Both the position numbers and the translations under genes were made by a program. 9,203 nucleotides of DNA from DASRCB01 sp035653295 (GTDB lineage Bacteria > Acidobacteriota > Terriglobia > Bryobacterales > Bryobacteraceae), in the NCBI GenBank assembly GCA_035653295.1, contig DASRCB010000154.1, positions 1-9,203 of the forward strand. The letters are read 5' to 3'. Each line of letters opens with the position of its first letter. The first letter of the stretch is position 1. The notes below the pieces were generated by a model that saw nothing but the letters and a program-made list of their open reading frames with translations, did no database searches and was not told where the DNA came from. This document shows positions 1 through 6,637 of this stretch, piece by piece.

Positions 1-995
1 GTAACGCTGACCCCGGCGACAGTTGTCGGGAAGGCGTTCTTCCCCGAATCGAACAGATTCGTGTAAACCTTATCGGAGAGGCTGGTCCCCCACAGCGCGG
101 CGAGACTGCCCGGCGCCATGCTGCCGAGATACGACGCCGCATTGAGCACGCGCCCCGGCGTGATCACCGGGGTGGTATCGCTCACCGTCGCCGTTTGGTA
201 GACCCGAACCCAGTCTACGATCATGTCCGACGGAAACGGCGTGGTCGAGTCGGGGGTGCCAATGAAATCGCCGCTGTTGGGACCGCCGATCGCCTGGTTC
301 AGAATCAGAAAGAATGGCTGATTGTTGAATACCCACTGCGTGCCGGACGGAATTGTCGAGCGTGTTTGCGTCTCGTACAACGTGCCATCCACGAAGTACT
401 GCATCGAATTCGGTGACCACTCGATAGCGTAGATATGGTAGTCGTCGGAGACCGTTTCACCAAACGGCAGGGTGTATTTCTGGCCCACGGCCGCGCCCGT
501 GTACCCCGGCCCGTGCAGCGAGCCCGCATTGTTGGACAGGTCGTTCTGCGCCGGGCCGAAGTTCTCCATGATGTCCACTTCGCCGCACTGCGGCCATCCG
601 ACGGAGGTGATATTCGCGCCAAGCATCCAAAAAGCCGGCCAGATGCCCTTGCCGTAAGGCAGTTTGATTCGCGCTTCCGCACGTCCATAGGTAAACGAGA
701 ACAGCCCCTGGGTCTTGATTCGCCCCGACGTGTAATTGCCGGCGGAATCCTTCAGCGCGCGGATGACCAGGTTGCCCTTACCGTCCTGAAAGATGTTATT
801 CGTCGATTGGGTGTAGGTTTCGATCTCGTTATTGCCGCAGCAATCGTACCCGAGATCGTAAGTCCACTTTGCGGAATCCGGCAGCTGGCCGGCGGGACCG
901 TTGAACTCGTCGCTCCAGACCAGATTCCAGCCGCTGCCGGACTGGGCTGCCGCGAGCGTGGTGGTAAATATGAGGGTGAATAGATAACGAAGCAT
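1..995 (-). CDS. Secreted GH16 beta-glucanase/laminarinase-like hydrolase with Solibacter-type C-terminal domain (3' end missing)
   Basis: This is a partial gene that reads off the left edge, with 331 whole codons visible. An N-terminal signal peptide (MLRYLFTLIFTTTLAAAQ) indicates export. Residues about 20-266 form a glycoside hydrolase family 16 domain. Visible landmarks are WSDEFNG (about 27-33), GRAEARIKLP, WPAFWMLG (119-126), the catalytic signature GEVDIMEN with E139 as nucleophile, D141, and E144 as acid/base, and the closing strand DWVRVYQ. GH16 enzymes of this type cut beta-1,3 or mixed beta-glucans outside the cytoplasm; the exact substrate cannot be read from sequence. A linker leads to a second domain from about residue 279 (VLNAASY at 283-289, then APGSLAALWGTSL and TTVAGVSVT). 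It resembles the C-terminal domain common in Solibacter exported proteins, of unknown role. The ATG at 995 is chosen for its signal peptide and the GGAGG 11 nt upstream. The gene lies 87 bp downstream of the GDSL hydrolase on the same strand. Confidence 0.93.
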   Translation of the reverse strand, partial: MLRYLFTLIFTTTLAAAQSGSGWNLVWSDEFNGPAGQLPDSAKWTYDLGYDCCGNNEIETYTQSTNNIFQDGKGNLVIRALKDSAGNYTSGRIKTQGLFSFTYGRAEARIKLPYGKGIWPAFWMLGANITSVGWPQCGEVDIMENFGPAQNDLSNNAGSLHGPGYTGAAVGQKYTLPFGETVSDDYHIYAIEWSPNSMQYFVDGTLYETQTRSTIPSGTQWVFNNQPFFLILNQAIGGPNSGDFIGTPDSTTPFPSDMIVDWVRVYQTATVSDTTPVITPGRVLNAASYLGSMAPGSLAALWGTSLSDKVYTNLFDSGKNAFPTTVAGVSV

Positions 996-1006
996 CGGCG
1001 CGGATA

Positions 1007-1040
1007 CCTCCAGCATGCGGGCGGAATGAAACCGCCCGCA
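1007..1040 (-). promoter_or_regulatory. GC-rich hairpin abutting the RBS of the GH16 gene
   Basis: A perfect 9-bp inverted repeat (TGCGGGCGG at 1016-1024 and CCGCCCGCA at 1032-1040, 7-nt loop) lies between the GDSL stop codon and the GH16 start. On the coding strand it ends only 4 nt before the GGAGG ribosome binding site (1007-1011). It has no following T-run, so it is not a textbook intrinsic terminator. It could stabilise the 5' end of the mRNA, modulate ribosome access, partly terminate transcripts from the upstream gene, or be an operator. The repeat is seen directly; its role is inference. Confidence 0.5.
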
Positions 1041-1082
1041 ACCCAGAGTATCAGCGTTTCCTGCAGATCAGGGACGCAAACC

Positions 1083-2315
1083 TTACGGGGTAGGGCAACC
1101 CGTAACCGGAACGCCCAGGTTTGGCGGGAACAGCGGGTCCGTTGCCGCCGTCGCGTTCACGTCGACGAGGGGGATTCCCGCCTTGTACTTGCTGTTGAGG
1201 ACATTAATGAACGCATTTGCCAGGATGGCATAGCCGGTGTTTGTGGGATGGACGGAATCGAGCGAGAAAATGCCGCCGCAGGGGACTGGGGCCCTCGTCA
1301 GATGATAACCGCCGGCATCATATCCGTGCGCTGCAATGGCGTTCAGCGTTCCGTATACATCCACGACAGTGGCGCCAAACTGCGCCGCCTGCTGGGCGAT
1401 GATGCCGTTGTAGGCGAGAACGGCGGCGTGCGCCGCATCGATCTGAGCCTGCGAGCGGGGGCTGAAATCGCCTTTCTGGCAAATGTTAAATGGACCTGGC
1501 GCCGGACTGATCACATTGGGGACAACATAATCGGCGCCAGGATCGAAACCGCACTGGACCTGAAATACTCCGCGCGGGATCAGAAACGGGACGACGGTCA
1601 CGTCCGGTATGTTGCCTACCAGCACAGTCGCTCTGTGATCGTGCACCAGCGCGGCCATGATGAGGCGAAACTCGGCCGCAAATGTCTTTTCATCGGTCGG
1701 CGGCGCGCCCAACGTCAGCGTCTGCAGGGCATCGTTGTTTCCGATATCGATGATAAGCGTTTTGGCGTTGAGCGCGGCCGCGCAGGCGACCTCGCTGACT
1801 ACGTACCCGTTGAATGCAGGCAGCGGTCCGCAACCGAAGGTTTTCCCCGCCGGCGTGCCCAGGATTGAATCGGCCAGTGCGTCGATCGCATTCGTTGCCG
1901 GCTGGCCGGGAAAGGGGTGAGCCAGCGCATCGCCGAGCGTGAAGCCCGGAACGGCAAGAATTGTCGCCTGCTCTCCAGGGTTCTCACGCGCGCCGAAACC
2001 AGCGGCGCGCTGTATGGTCCCGCCCACTAACTCAAGCGCCGGCGGAATGCCCGGGTAACTGATCAGCGGTAATGTAGCGGGAGCGCCGGCCTGCCTCGCG
2101 ATGAGCGCGCCGAGACCTTGGGTCTGCCCGCCCAGGGGAACCCCGGCCTGGCTGCTGCTGTCGAACAGCGAAAAGTTCTGGAAACCGGCGGCAAGCGAAT
2201 CGCCCACGACCACCAGTCTGTTTGTATTGGCCTTCTGTTCGGCGAACGCAGCAAGCTGCGACGCAACTGAGATGACGGCTATAGCCGCGAAGAGTCTCGC
2301 GGTCTTCAAGTGCAT
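1083..2315 (-). CDS. Secreted SGNH/GDSL-family hydrolase (esterase/lipase-like)
   Basis: This 410-residue protein opens with a signal peptide (MHLKTARLFAAIAVISVASQLAAFA, likely cut before EQ). The SGNH blocks are present: block I VVVGDSLAAGF with nucleophile S40, block III DIGNNDAL with N194, and block V DSVHP with D353 and H356. Such enzymes hydrolyse esters of lipids, acyl groups or polysaccharide acetyl groups; the substrate cannot be predicted here. Blocks I and III are about 150 residues apart, longer than in small GDSL esterases, suggesting an inserted lid or cap region. Six cysteines (162, 178, 255, 279, 346, 407) would suit disulfides in an exported protein. A start 21 codons upstream is open, but the ATG at 2315 begins the signal peptide and has GGAGG 10 nt before it. 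The GH16 gene follows on the same strand, so both may serve extracellular polymer breakdown. Confidence 0.9.
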   Translation of the reverse strand: MHLKTARLFAAIAVISVASQLAAFAEQKANTNRLVVVGDSLAAGFQNFSLFDSSSQAGVPLGGQTQGLGALIARQAGAPATLPLISYPGIPPALELVGGTIQRAAGFGARENPGEQATILAVPGFTLGDALAHPFPGQPATNAIDALADSILGTPAGKTFGCGPLPAFNGYVVSEVACAAALNAKTLIIDIGNNDALQTLTLGAPPTDEKTFAAEFRLIMAALVHDHRATVLVGNIPDVTVVPFLIPRGVFQVQCGFDPGADYVVPNVISPAPGPFNICQKGDFSPRSQAQIDAAHAAVLAYNGIIAQQAAQFGATVVDVYGTLNAIAAHGYDAGGYHLTRAPVPCGGIFSLDSVHPTNTGYAILANAFINVLNSKYKAGIPLVDVNATAATDPLFPPNLGVPVTGCPTP

Positions 2316-2325
2316 GGCTGAATTT

Positions 2326-2373
2326 CCTCCGAAGCTTTCTTGCGGGCGACTCAGTGAACGCAGTCGCCGCAAG
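2326..2373 (-). promoter_or_regulatory. Long inverted repeat upstream of the GDSL hydrolase RBS
   Basis: The arms CTTGCGGGCGACT (2339-2351) and AGTCGCCGCAAG (2362-2373) pair over 12 bp with one bulged base and a 10-nt loop. On the coding strand the hairpin ends 8 nt before GGAGG (2326-2330), which precedes the GDSL hydrolase start. The SD-proximal arm contains CGCCCGCA, the same 8-mer found in the SD-proximal arm of the GH16 hairpin. No T-run follows it. It is probably a 5'-leader structure or an operator; function is inferred only. Confidence 0.5.
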
Positions 2374-2419
2374 AACAACTGTACCGCGACTGATAGTACG
2401 CCCGGTTAAGAAAAACCTG

Positions 2420-2449
2420 AAAAAAGGCATGGAGCGGCGACGGACGCCG
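2420..2449 (-). terminator. Weak candidate terminator after the CHAD gene
   Basis: Just after the CHAD stop, the minus strand has a 5-bp GC stem (CGGCG/CGCCG, 2435-2449, 5-nt loop), then 9 nt, then six T residues (2420-2425). A second T-run follows at 2411-2415. The short stem and the gap before the T-run make it a poor fit to a standard intrinsic terminator. The same intergenic DNA (2316-2465) must also hold the GDSL gene's promoter; I could not find a convincing -35/-10 pair. Confidence 0.25.
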
Positions 2450-2465
2450 TACTAAGTACCGGCCC

Positions 2466-3473
2466 CTACGCCGCGGTCACCCGCGTCTTGTGCTGCCGTG
2501 ATCCGCGCGATCCCGCCGCTTTCTTCGGGGGAGCGGCCTCAGTGTGCTCCTCGGCCTGCTCCAGCGACTTGGGCGACGCCTGCCACGCCTCCCACAACCG
2601 CTTCATTCGCCGGCTGAACTCGCGCGGCTTTTCCTCGTAAATGCGCGCGCCCAGCGCAAGCGAGTTCTTCCGCAGCTCCTTCTGCCGGCGCTCGATCAAC
2701 CGCGTCGCCAGTGATGCCGCCTTCTCGTCCGCGCTGAGGTCCGGCTCGGAGAGAATCTTCTCCCGCAGCACCACCAGGTTGTGGTCATCGCCCAGCCAGG
2801 TCTCCAGGTCCTTGAGGCTCTTCTCATGCGCCTGCATAACGTCGGTCCACAACGGCTCCAGCAGCCGAATGTGATACCAGTGATCCTTCGCGCGCTTGCG
2901 CCACTCGTGGTAGTTTGGCGCCGTGGGCTGTTTGCGCGCTTTCGTCATCGCCCTGCGACCCTCCCGGTAGCTGTCTTCGAGACCGGTGCGAATGGCTGCG
3001 AATGAGTCCGCATTCAGCGGCCACGCCTTGACCCGTTTCGCCGCGCTCCGGAACGATTTGGCCATCGCCTTCAGCCGCTCTTCAATCCCCGGCTGCTCCA
3101 TCGTCTGATCGCGGCGCGCCACCAGTCCGGCGCGGATCGGCTCCAGCGCATCCAGGCCGGCCTCGTTCGGAAACGCTGCTTTGAGATCGTCAAAGCTGAC
3201 GACGATCGCGCCCGCATCGCGCAACTCCGAAAGCCTGCGGCCCGCATCCCTCAGGCGCACGTTCTCCCGCGAGCGCACATCCCCCAGCTCCGATTTCGCC
3301 AGCCGCAGGATGGCCCGCGTCTTCTTGACGCTCTTACGCGCCTCATGAATCGCCTCTTCCCGGGAGGAAGAGCCCTTGCCGTCCAGCTGCTCCGCCGCGG
3401 AATCCAGTTCCTCAGTCGCGATTCTGCGGATCGATTCCGGCACGGATTCCCCGGCTTTGAACTTGTATGCCAT
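2466..3473 (-). CDS. CHAD-domain protein, probable polyphosphate-binding
   Basis: This 335-residue protein is almost wholly a CHAD (conserved histidine alpha-helical) domain. That fold is two four-helix bundles lined with conserved His, Lys and Arg, and it is known to bind inorganic polyphosphate. The two signature segments are visible: HEARKSVKKTRAILRL in the first half (H43) and HEWRKRAKDHWYHIRLL in the second (H189, H198, H201), followed by GDDHNLVVLRE (H231). There is no signal peptide or membrane segment, so it is likely cytoplasmic or bound to polyphosphate granules. The last 20 or so residues are Lys/Arg-rich and low-complexity. CHAD genes often sit beside CYTH triphosphatase or polyphosphate kinase genes, but neither is present here, so the physiological role stays open. 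The ATG at 3473 starts a typical CHAD N-terminus (MAYKFKAGESVPE); only a weak G-rich SD precedes it. The gene is divergent from the M28 peptidase. Confidence 0.9.
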   Translation of the reverse strand: MAYKFKAGESVPESIRRIATEELDSAAEQLDGKGSSSREEAIHEARKSVKKTRAILRLAKSELGDVRSRENVRLRDAGRRLSELRDAGAIVVSFDDLKAAFPNEAGLDALEPIRAGLVARRDQTMEQPGIEERLKAMAKSFRSAAKRVKAWPLNADSFAAIRTGLEDSYREGRRAMTKARKQPTAPNYHEWRKRAKDHWYHIRLLEPLWTDVMQAHEKSLKDLETWLGDDHNLVVLREKILSEPDLSADEKAASLATRLIERRQKELRKNSLALGARIYEEKPREFSRRMKRLWEAWQASPKSLEQAEEHTEAAPPKKAAGSRGSRQHKTRVTAA

Positions 3474-3501
3474 CGAAGAGCGCCCCCGGCGCGTCCGTTA
3501 C

Positions 3502-3509
3502 ATTATAAG
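3502..3509. promoter_or_regulatory. Possible overlapping divergent -10 boxes between CHAD and M28 genes
   Basis: The 46-bp gap between the divergent start codons (3473 and 3520) contains ATTATAAG, the only AT-rich spot there. Read on the minus strand it gives a perfect TATAAT (3507-3502) about 29 nt before the CHAD start. Read on the plus strand it gives TATAAG (3504-3509) about 10 nt before the M28 start. No good -35 box is seen at the usual spacing on either strand. If both are used, the promoters overlap and compete, and the M28 transcript would be nearly leaderless. Confidence 0.35.
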
Positions 3510-3519
3510 CACGCTGCCG

Positions 3520-5118
3520 ATGAGATTCGCCCCTGCAATCGCCCTGTTCGGAACCGCGGCTGTCGCTCTCGCGTCCGGCGCGCTCGACTATACGGCAGCG
3601 GGCAAGCGCTGGTGGTCGCACGTCGAATATCTGGCCAGCGATCAGTTGCAGGGCCGGCAGACCGGCTCGGAAGGCTACCGCAAGGCCGCCGAATATGTCG
3701 CGGGTCAGTTCCACGAATTGGGCCTCGAGCCGGCGGGGTCTGATGGCTGGTTCCAGCCGGTGCGCTTCGACGTTCGCACTCTGGCGGATCCCGGATCGAG
3801 CCTCGCCCTTGTCGAGAACGGCAAACAGCTTCCACTGACGCTGGGCGCGGATGCCATCCTGACGCCCGTCCGCGACGCTCCGCCCGACATCGATGCCGCC
3901 GCGGCCTTTGTTGGATATGGCCTCCAGGCAAAGGAGGCGAACATCGATGACCTGGCCGGCTCCGACCTGCGCGGCAAAATTGCGGTATACATCAGCAGCG
4001 CGCCTCTGGGCATCACCGGTCCCGTCCGTGCGCACTATCAGGCCACGGCCCAGCGCTGGAAAGCGCTTCGCGCCGCCGGCGCCGCCGGCATGATCGCCAT
4101 TCCGATTCCGGCGTCCATGGATATTCCCTGGGATCGCATCGCGCTGTCGCGCTTCGCGCCGCATATGTACCTGGCCGATCCGGCGATGAACGAAATGCGG
4201 GGCGAGCAATTTCAGGCGCTCTGGAACCCGGCGCGCGCCGATGAGCTGTTCGCCGGTACAGGCCACAGCATCAGCGATTTGCTCAATGCCGCCGGCGGCG
4301 GCAAGCCTTTGCCGCATTTCCCGTTGCTGCGGCGTATCCGAGCGCACATGGTCATTCAAAAGAGCGAGACGGAATCGCCAAACGTCGTCGCCAAACTGCC
4401 CGGGGCCGACCCGGCGCTGCGTCAGGAGTACGTGGTGATGAGCGCGCATCTGGACCATCTCGGCATCGGCCGGCCTATCAACGGCGACGCCATCTACAAC
4501 GGCGCCATGGACAATGCTTCCGGTGTGGCGTCTCTGATCGAGACCGCGCGAGCTCTGAAGCAGCGGCCGGCGCCGCTGAAGCGCAGCGTCATCTTCCTTG
4601 CCGTGTGCGGCGAGGAAAAGGGCGAACTCGGCTCGCTGTGGTACGCCGCTCATCCCACAGTTTCGATGGCCGGCATCATCGCCGACGTGAACGTGGACAT
4701 GTTCCTGCCGTTATTCCCGCTGCGCTGGCTGGAGGTGCAGGGGCTGAACGAATCCACGCTTGGCGAAGCGGTGCGCGCGGCAGCCGCCGCCGATGGCGTC
4801 CAGGTCCAGGCCGACAAGCAGCCTCAGCGCAACCTGTTCATTCGCAGCGACCAGTACAGCTTTGTTCGACACGGCGTACCGGCGCTGGCCTTCAAATTCG
4901 GGTACGTGCCCGGGGATCCCGAAGAACACGTGCAGCGTGAGTGGCTGCGCGGGCGCTATCATGCGCCATCGGATGATGTAAAGCAGCCCGTGGACACCGC
5001 GGCCGCCGCTGAATTCGACGATATCGTGGCCCGGCTCATCGCCAGCGTGGCGGACAATCCGGCGCGCCCGCAATGGTACGCAACCAGCTTCTTCCGGCGC
5101 TTCGCGACGGCCCGGTAA
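3520..5118 (+). CDS. Secreted M28-family zinc aminopeptidase with PA-like domain
   Basis: This 532-residue exported metallopeptidase has a signal peptide (MRFAPAIALFGTAAVALASG), an N-terminal region, and a PA-like insertion at about residues 120-225 (FVGYGLQAK, LRGKIAVYIS, LRAAGAAGMIAIPIP). The M28 catalytic domain spans about 285-525. The two-zinc site looks complete: H310 and D312 in SAHLDHLG, bridging D331 in GAMDNASG, the catalytic/ligand pair E365-E366 in CGEEKGELGS, D393 in NVDMF, and H481 in YHAPSDD. Family members remove N-terminal amino acids from peptides, so this is probably periplasmic or extracellular peptide scavenging. An upstream in-frame extension to 3376 lies inside the divergent CHAD gene and lacks a signal peptide, so I start at the ATG at 3520. 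That ATG has no visible SD, which suggests a leaderless or very short-leader mRNA. A small secreted protein follows 41 bp downstream. Confidence 0.92.
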   Translation: MRFAPAIALFGTAAVALASGALDYTAAGKRWWSHVEYLASDQLQGRQTGSEGYRKAAEYVAGQFHELGLEPAGSDGWFQPVRFDVRTLADPGSSLALVENGKQLPLTLGADAILTPVRDAPPDIDAAAAFVGYGLQAKEANIDDLAGSDLRGKIAVYISSAPLGITGPVRAHYQATAQRWKALRAAGAAGMIAIPIPASMDIPWDRIALSRFAPHMYLADPAMNEMRGEQFQALWNPARADELFAGTGHSISDLLNAAGGGKPLPHFPLLRRIRAHMVIQKSETESPNVVAKLPGADPALRQEYVVMSAHLDHLGIGRPINGDAIYNGAMDNASGVASLIETARALKQRPAPLKRSVIFLAVCGEEKGELGSLWYAAHPTVSMAGIIADVNVDMFLPLFPLRWLEVQGLNESTLGEAVRAAAAADGVQVQADKQPQRNLFIRSDQYSFVRHGVPALAFKFGYVPGDPEEHVQREWLRGRYHAPSDDVKQPVDTAAAAEFDDIVARLIASVADNPARPQWYATSFFRRFATAR

Positions 5119-5159
5119 CTCCGGCGTTGGTTTTCGCGTCTTTCGCAACGGAGGCGAGC

Positions 5160-5558
5160 ATGGCAGTGCGCCGTTTTCTGGTCCTCATTGCGGCCGGCAT
5201 TCTTGCGACCGCGGCGGCAGAGAAGCCGCGGATCTTCGTTACCGAAAGCGGGGCGCCGCAGCTTAAGGCCAAAGGCGCGCTCCAGTTCGCCGGCGGCACG
5301 AGCCCGCAAAATCTCGAAGTCATCAAAGCCTTCACCGAGCACTGCCCCGCCGTGACGGTCACCGCCAATCGCAACAAGGCCGATTTCTTCGTCCAACTCG
5401 ATCACGATCCGCTCAGCCCCACCACCCCGTTCAGCTACGGCAACAAGGTCGCCATCTTCGACAAGAGCGAAGATCTCATCTACACGACACACACACACCT
5501 CCTCGGCACGGCGGTGAAGAGCGCCTGCGCTGCCATTAGCGAGCACGCACCTAAGTAG
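5160..5558 (+). CDS. Small secreted protein of unknown function
   Basis: I do not recognise a named family for this 132-residue protein. It begins with a clear signal peptide (MAVRRFLVLIAAGILATAAA, likely cut before EKPR). The mature part is about 112 residues with two cysteines (62 and 123) that could form one disulfide. The middle (TSPQNLEVIKAFTEHCPAVT, then ANRNKADFFVQLDHD) reads like an alpha/beta fold in which a protein name or index is compared with a pooled set, and it ends with GNKVAIFDKSEDLIY and an Ala-rich helix. From memory, similar short exported proteins occur in acidobacterial genomes, but I cannot confirm that here. The ATG at 5160 is chosen because a strong GGAGG (5150-5154) lies 5 nt upstream; a longer frame from 5073 overlaps the M28 gene. 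It sits between the M28 peptidase and the Mn-catalase on the same strand and may share their transcript. Confidence 0.75.
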   Translation: MAVRRFLVLIAAGILATAAAEKPRIFVTESGAPQLKAKGALQFAGGTSPQNLEVIKAFTEHCPAVTVTANRNKADFFVQLDHDPLSPTTPFSYGNKVAIFDKSEDLIYTTHTHLLGTAVKSACAAISEHAPK

Positions 5559-5618
5559 CCACACGGTTACCACCCGTCCGTCTCAGCCCGCGGCCGAGTC
5601 TCACGGGCGGAGGGCTTC

Positions 5619-6593
5619 GTGTTTCATCACGTAAAGGAACTACAATTTAACGCTCGTGTGTCAGGGCCGGATCCTCGCTTTGCCAGTCTTCTGCTGGAAC
5701 AGTTCGGGGGCGGCAACGGCGAGCTCAAAGCAGCGATGCAGTATTTCACCCAGGCTTTCGGGGTGCGGCAATCATACCCGGATAAATATGACCTGCTCAT
5801 GGACATCGCCACCGAGGAATTCAGCCACCTCGAGATCGTGGGCGCGACCATTACGATGCTGCTGGACGGCCTCAACGGCGACCTGAAGAATGCGGCCGAG
5901 TCGTCCGACCTTACGCGCTTAATGAAAGGCAAGGCCGCCAAAGAGCAGGTCATACATGAGGCCATGGTGAACCCGCAGTTCGCCGTGCTCTCCGGCGGAG
6001 GCCCCACGGTCACCAATTGCCAGGGAGTGCCATGGCAGGGCTCATACGTCAACGCCAACGGAGACCTCACCGTCGACCTGCGCTCCAACATCGCGGCCGA
6101 ATCCCGCGCCAAGATCGTCTACGAATACCTGATGCAGTTTACCGATGACGACTATGTGAAGGAATCTCTGCGGTTCCTGATGACCCGCGAGATCGCCCAC
6201 TTCAAGATGTTCCAGGCGGCGCTGGAGGATATCCAGCCCAACTTCCCGCCCGGAGTCCTGCAGGGCGATCCGCGCTTCACGCACACGTACTTCAACATGT
6301 CCAATGGGGCCAGCGCACGCGGCCCGTGGAATCAGGGGCAGGGTCCGTGGGGCCCCGGCGAGCAGTGGGTGTACATCGACGACCCCATCGAGCAGGTGCG
6401 CCAGACGCACGGCCAGCTTCGCGGCAGGAACGAGACCGGCACTCCGCAAAGCGATGAGCAGGTGCAACGCGTGAACGAGCAGCTCAGCAAAATGCGCAGC
6501 GAGGAAGTGAAAAGCCGCGTCCCGAAGGGCGAAAACCAGTGGTCCGCCTACCCGGTGACCGACCTCATGGAACCTGTCACGGTAGAGAAGTAG
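5619..6593 (+). CDS. Manganese catalase (non-haem)
   Basis: This 324-residue dimanganese catalase disproportionates hydrogen peroxide to water and oxygen, probably in the cytoplasm, as no signal peptide is seen. The ferritin-like four-helix bundle carries the expected ligands: E35 (GNGELKAAMQYF), E67 and H70 in the first ExxH (EEFSH), E161 (NIAAESRAKIVYE), and E191 and H194 in the second ExxH (REIAH). The N-terminus MFHHVKELQFNARVSGPDPRFA is typical of the family. Translation starts at a GTG, fixed by this N-terminus and by GGAGGG (5609-5614) 4 nt upstream. After about residue 225 the protein continues into a Gly/Trp/Pro-rich stretch (GPWNQGQGPWGPGEQW) and a charged tail, as in other long Mn-catalases. 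It lies 60 bp after the small secreted protein and is followed at once by a hairpin, so it is probably the last gene of its transcript. Confidence 0.95.
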   Translation: MFHHVKELQFNARVSGPDPRFASLLLEQFGGGNGELKAAMQYFTQAFGVRQSYPDKYDLLMDIATEEFSHLEIVGATITMLLDGLNGDLKNAAESSDLTRLMKGKAAKEQVIHEAMVNPQFAVLSGGGPTVTNCQGVPWQGSYVNANGDLTVDLRSNIAAESRAKIVYEYLMQFTDDDYVKESLRFLMTREIAHFKMFQAALEDIQPNFPPGVLQGDPRFTHTYFNMSNGASARGPWNQGQGPWGPGEQWVYIDDPIEQVRQTHGQLRGRNETGTPQSDEQVQRVNEQLSKMRSEEVKSRVPKGENQWSAYPVTDLMEPVTVEK

Positions 6594-6594
6594 C

Positions 6595-6611
6595 GCAACC
6601 CTTCGGGTTGC
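6595..6611 (+). terminator. Hairpin after the Mn-catalase gene
   Basis: A perfect 7-bp stem (GCAACCC and GGGTTGC) with a TTC loop begins 1 nt after the catalase stop codon. It has no T-run, so it may end transcription weakly, protect the mRNA 3' end, or be half of a repetitive element together with the adjacent hairpin at 6618-6637. It lies between converging genes. Confidence 0.45.
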
Positions 6612-6617
6612 AGGTAC

Positions 6618-6637
6618 GGGCCGGCTTTAGCTGGCCC
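6618..6637. repeat. Second hairpin, REP-like, containing the dinB stop codon
   Basis: GGGCCGGC (6618-6625) and GCTGGCCC (6630-6637) pair over 8 bp with one G-T pair and a TTTA loop. This is only 6 nt after the preceding hairpin. Two short GC-rich stems spaced this way between converging genes resemble a repetitive extragenic palindrome. The dinB stop codon (6627-6629) lies in the loop and its last codons lie in one arm. Only one copy occurs in this window, so the repeat status is inference. Confidence 0.35.

Noticed and set aside
435..983. 182-codon open frame on the plus strand
   Set aside because: It is antisense to the GH16 catalytic domain, which carries the GEVDIMEN signature on the other strand.
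1026..1868. 280-codon open frame on the plus strand
   Set aside because: It lies antisense to the GDSL hydrolase, is Arg-rich with no recognisable motif, and fits the long shadow frames expected in GC-rich DNA.
3412..4653. 413-codon open frame on the minus strand
   Set aside because: It is antisense to the M28 peptidase, whose zinc ligands are all intact; the antisense protein is low-complexity and Arg/Gly-rich.
5484..5500. Short CA dinucleotide run
   Set aside because: It lies in frame inside the small secreted protein gene, encoding a His/Thr stretch, and is too short to be a notable repeat.
5586..5608. GCCCG/CGGGC inverted repeat before the Mn-catalase RBS
   Set aside because: The stem is only 5 bp with a 13-nt loop, which is expected by chance at this GC content, so I did not add it to the leader-hairpin pattern.
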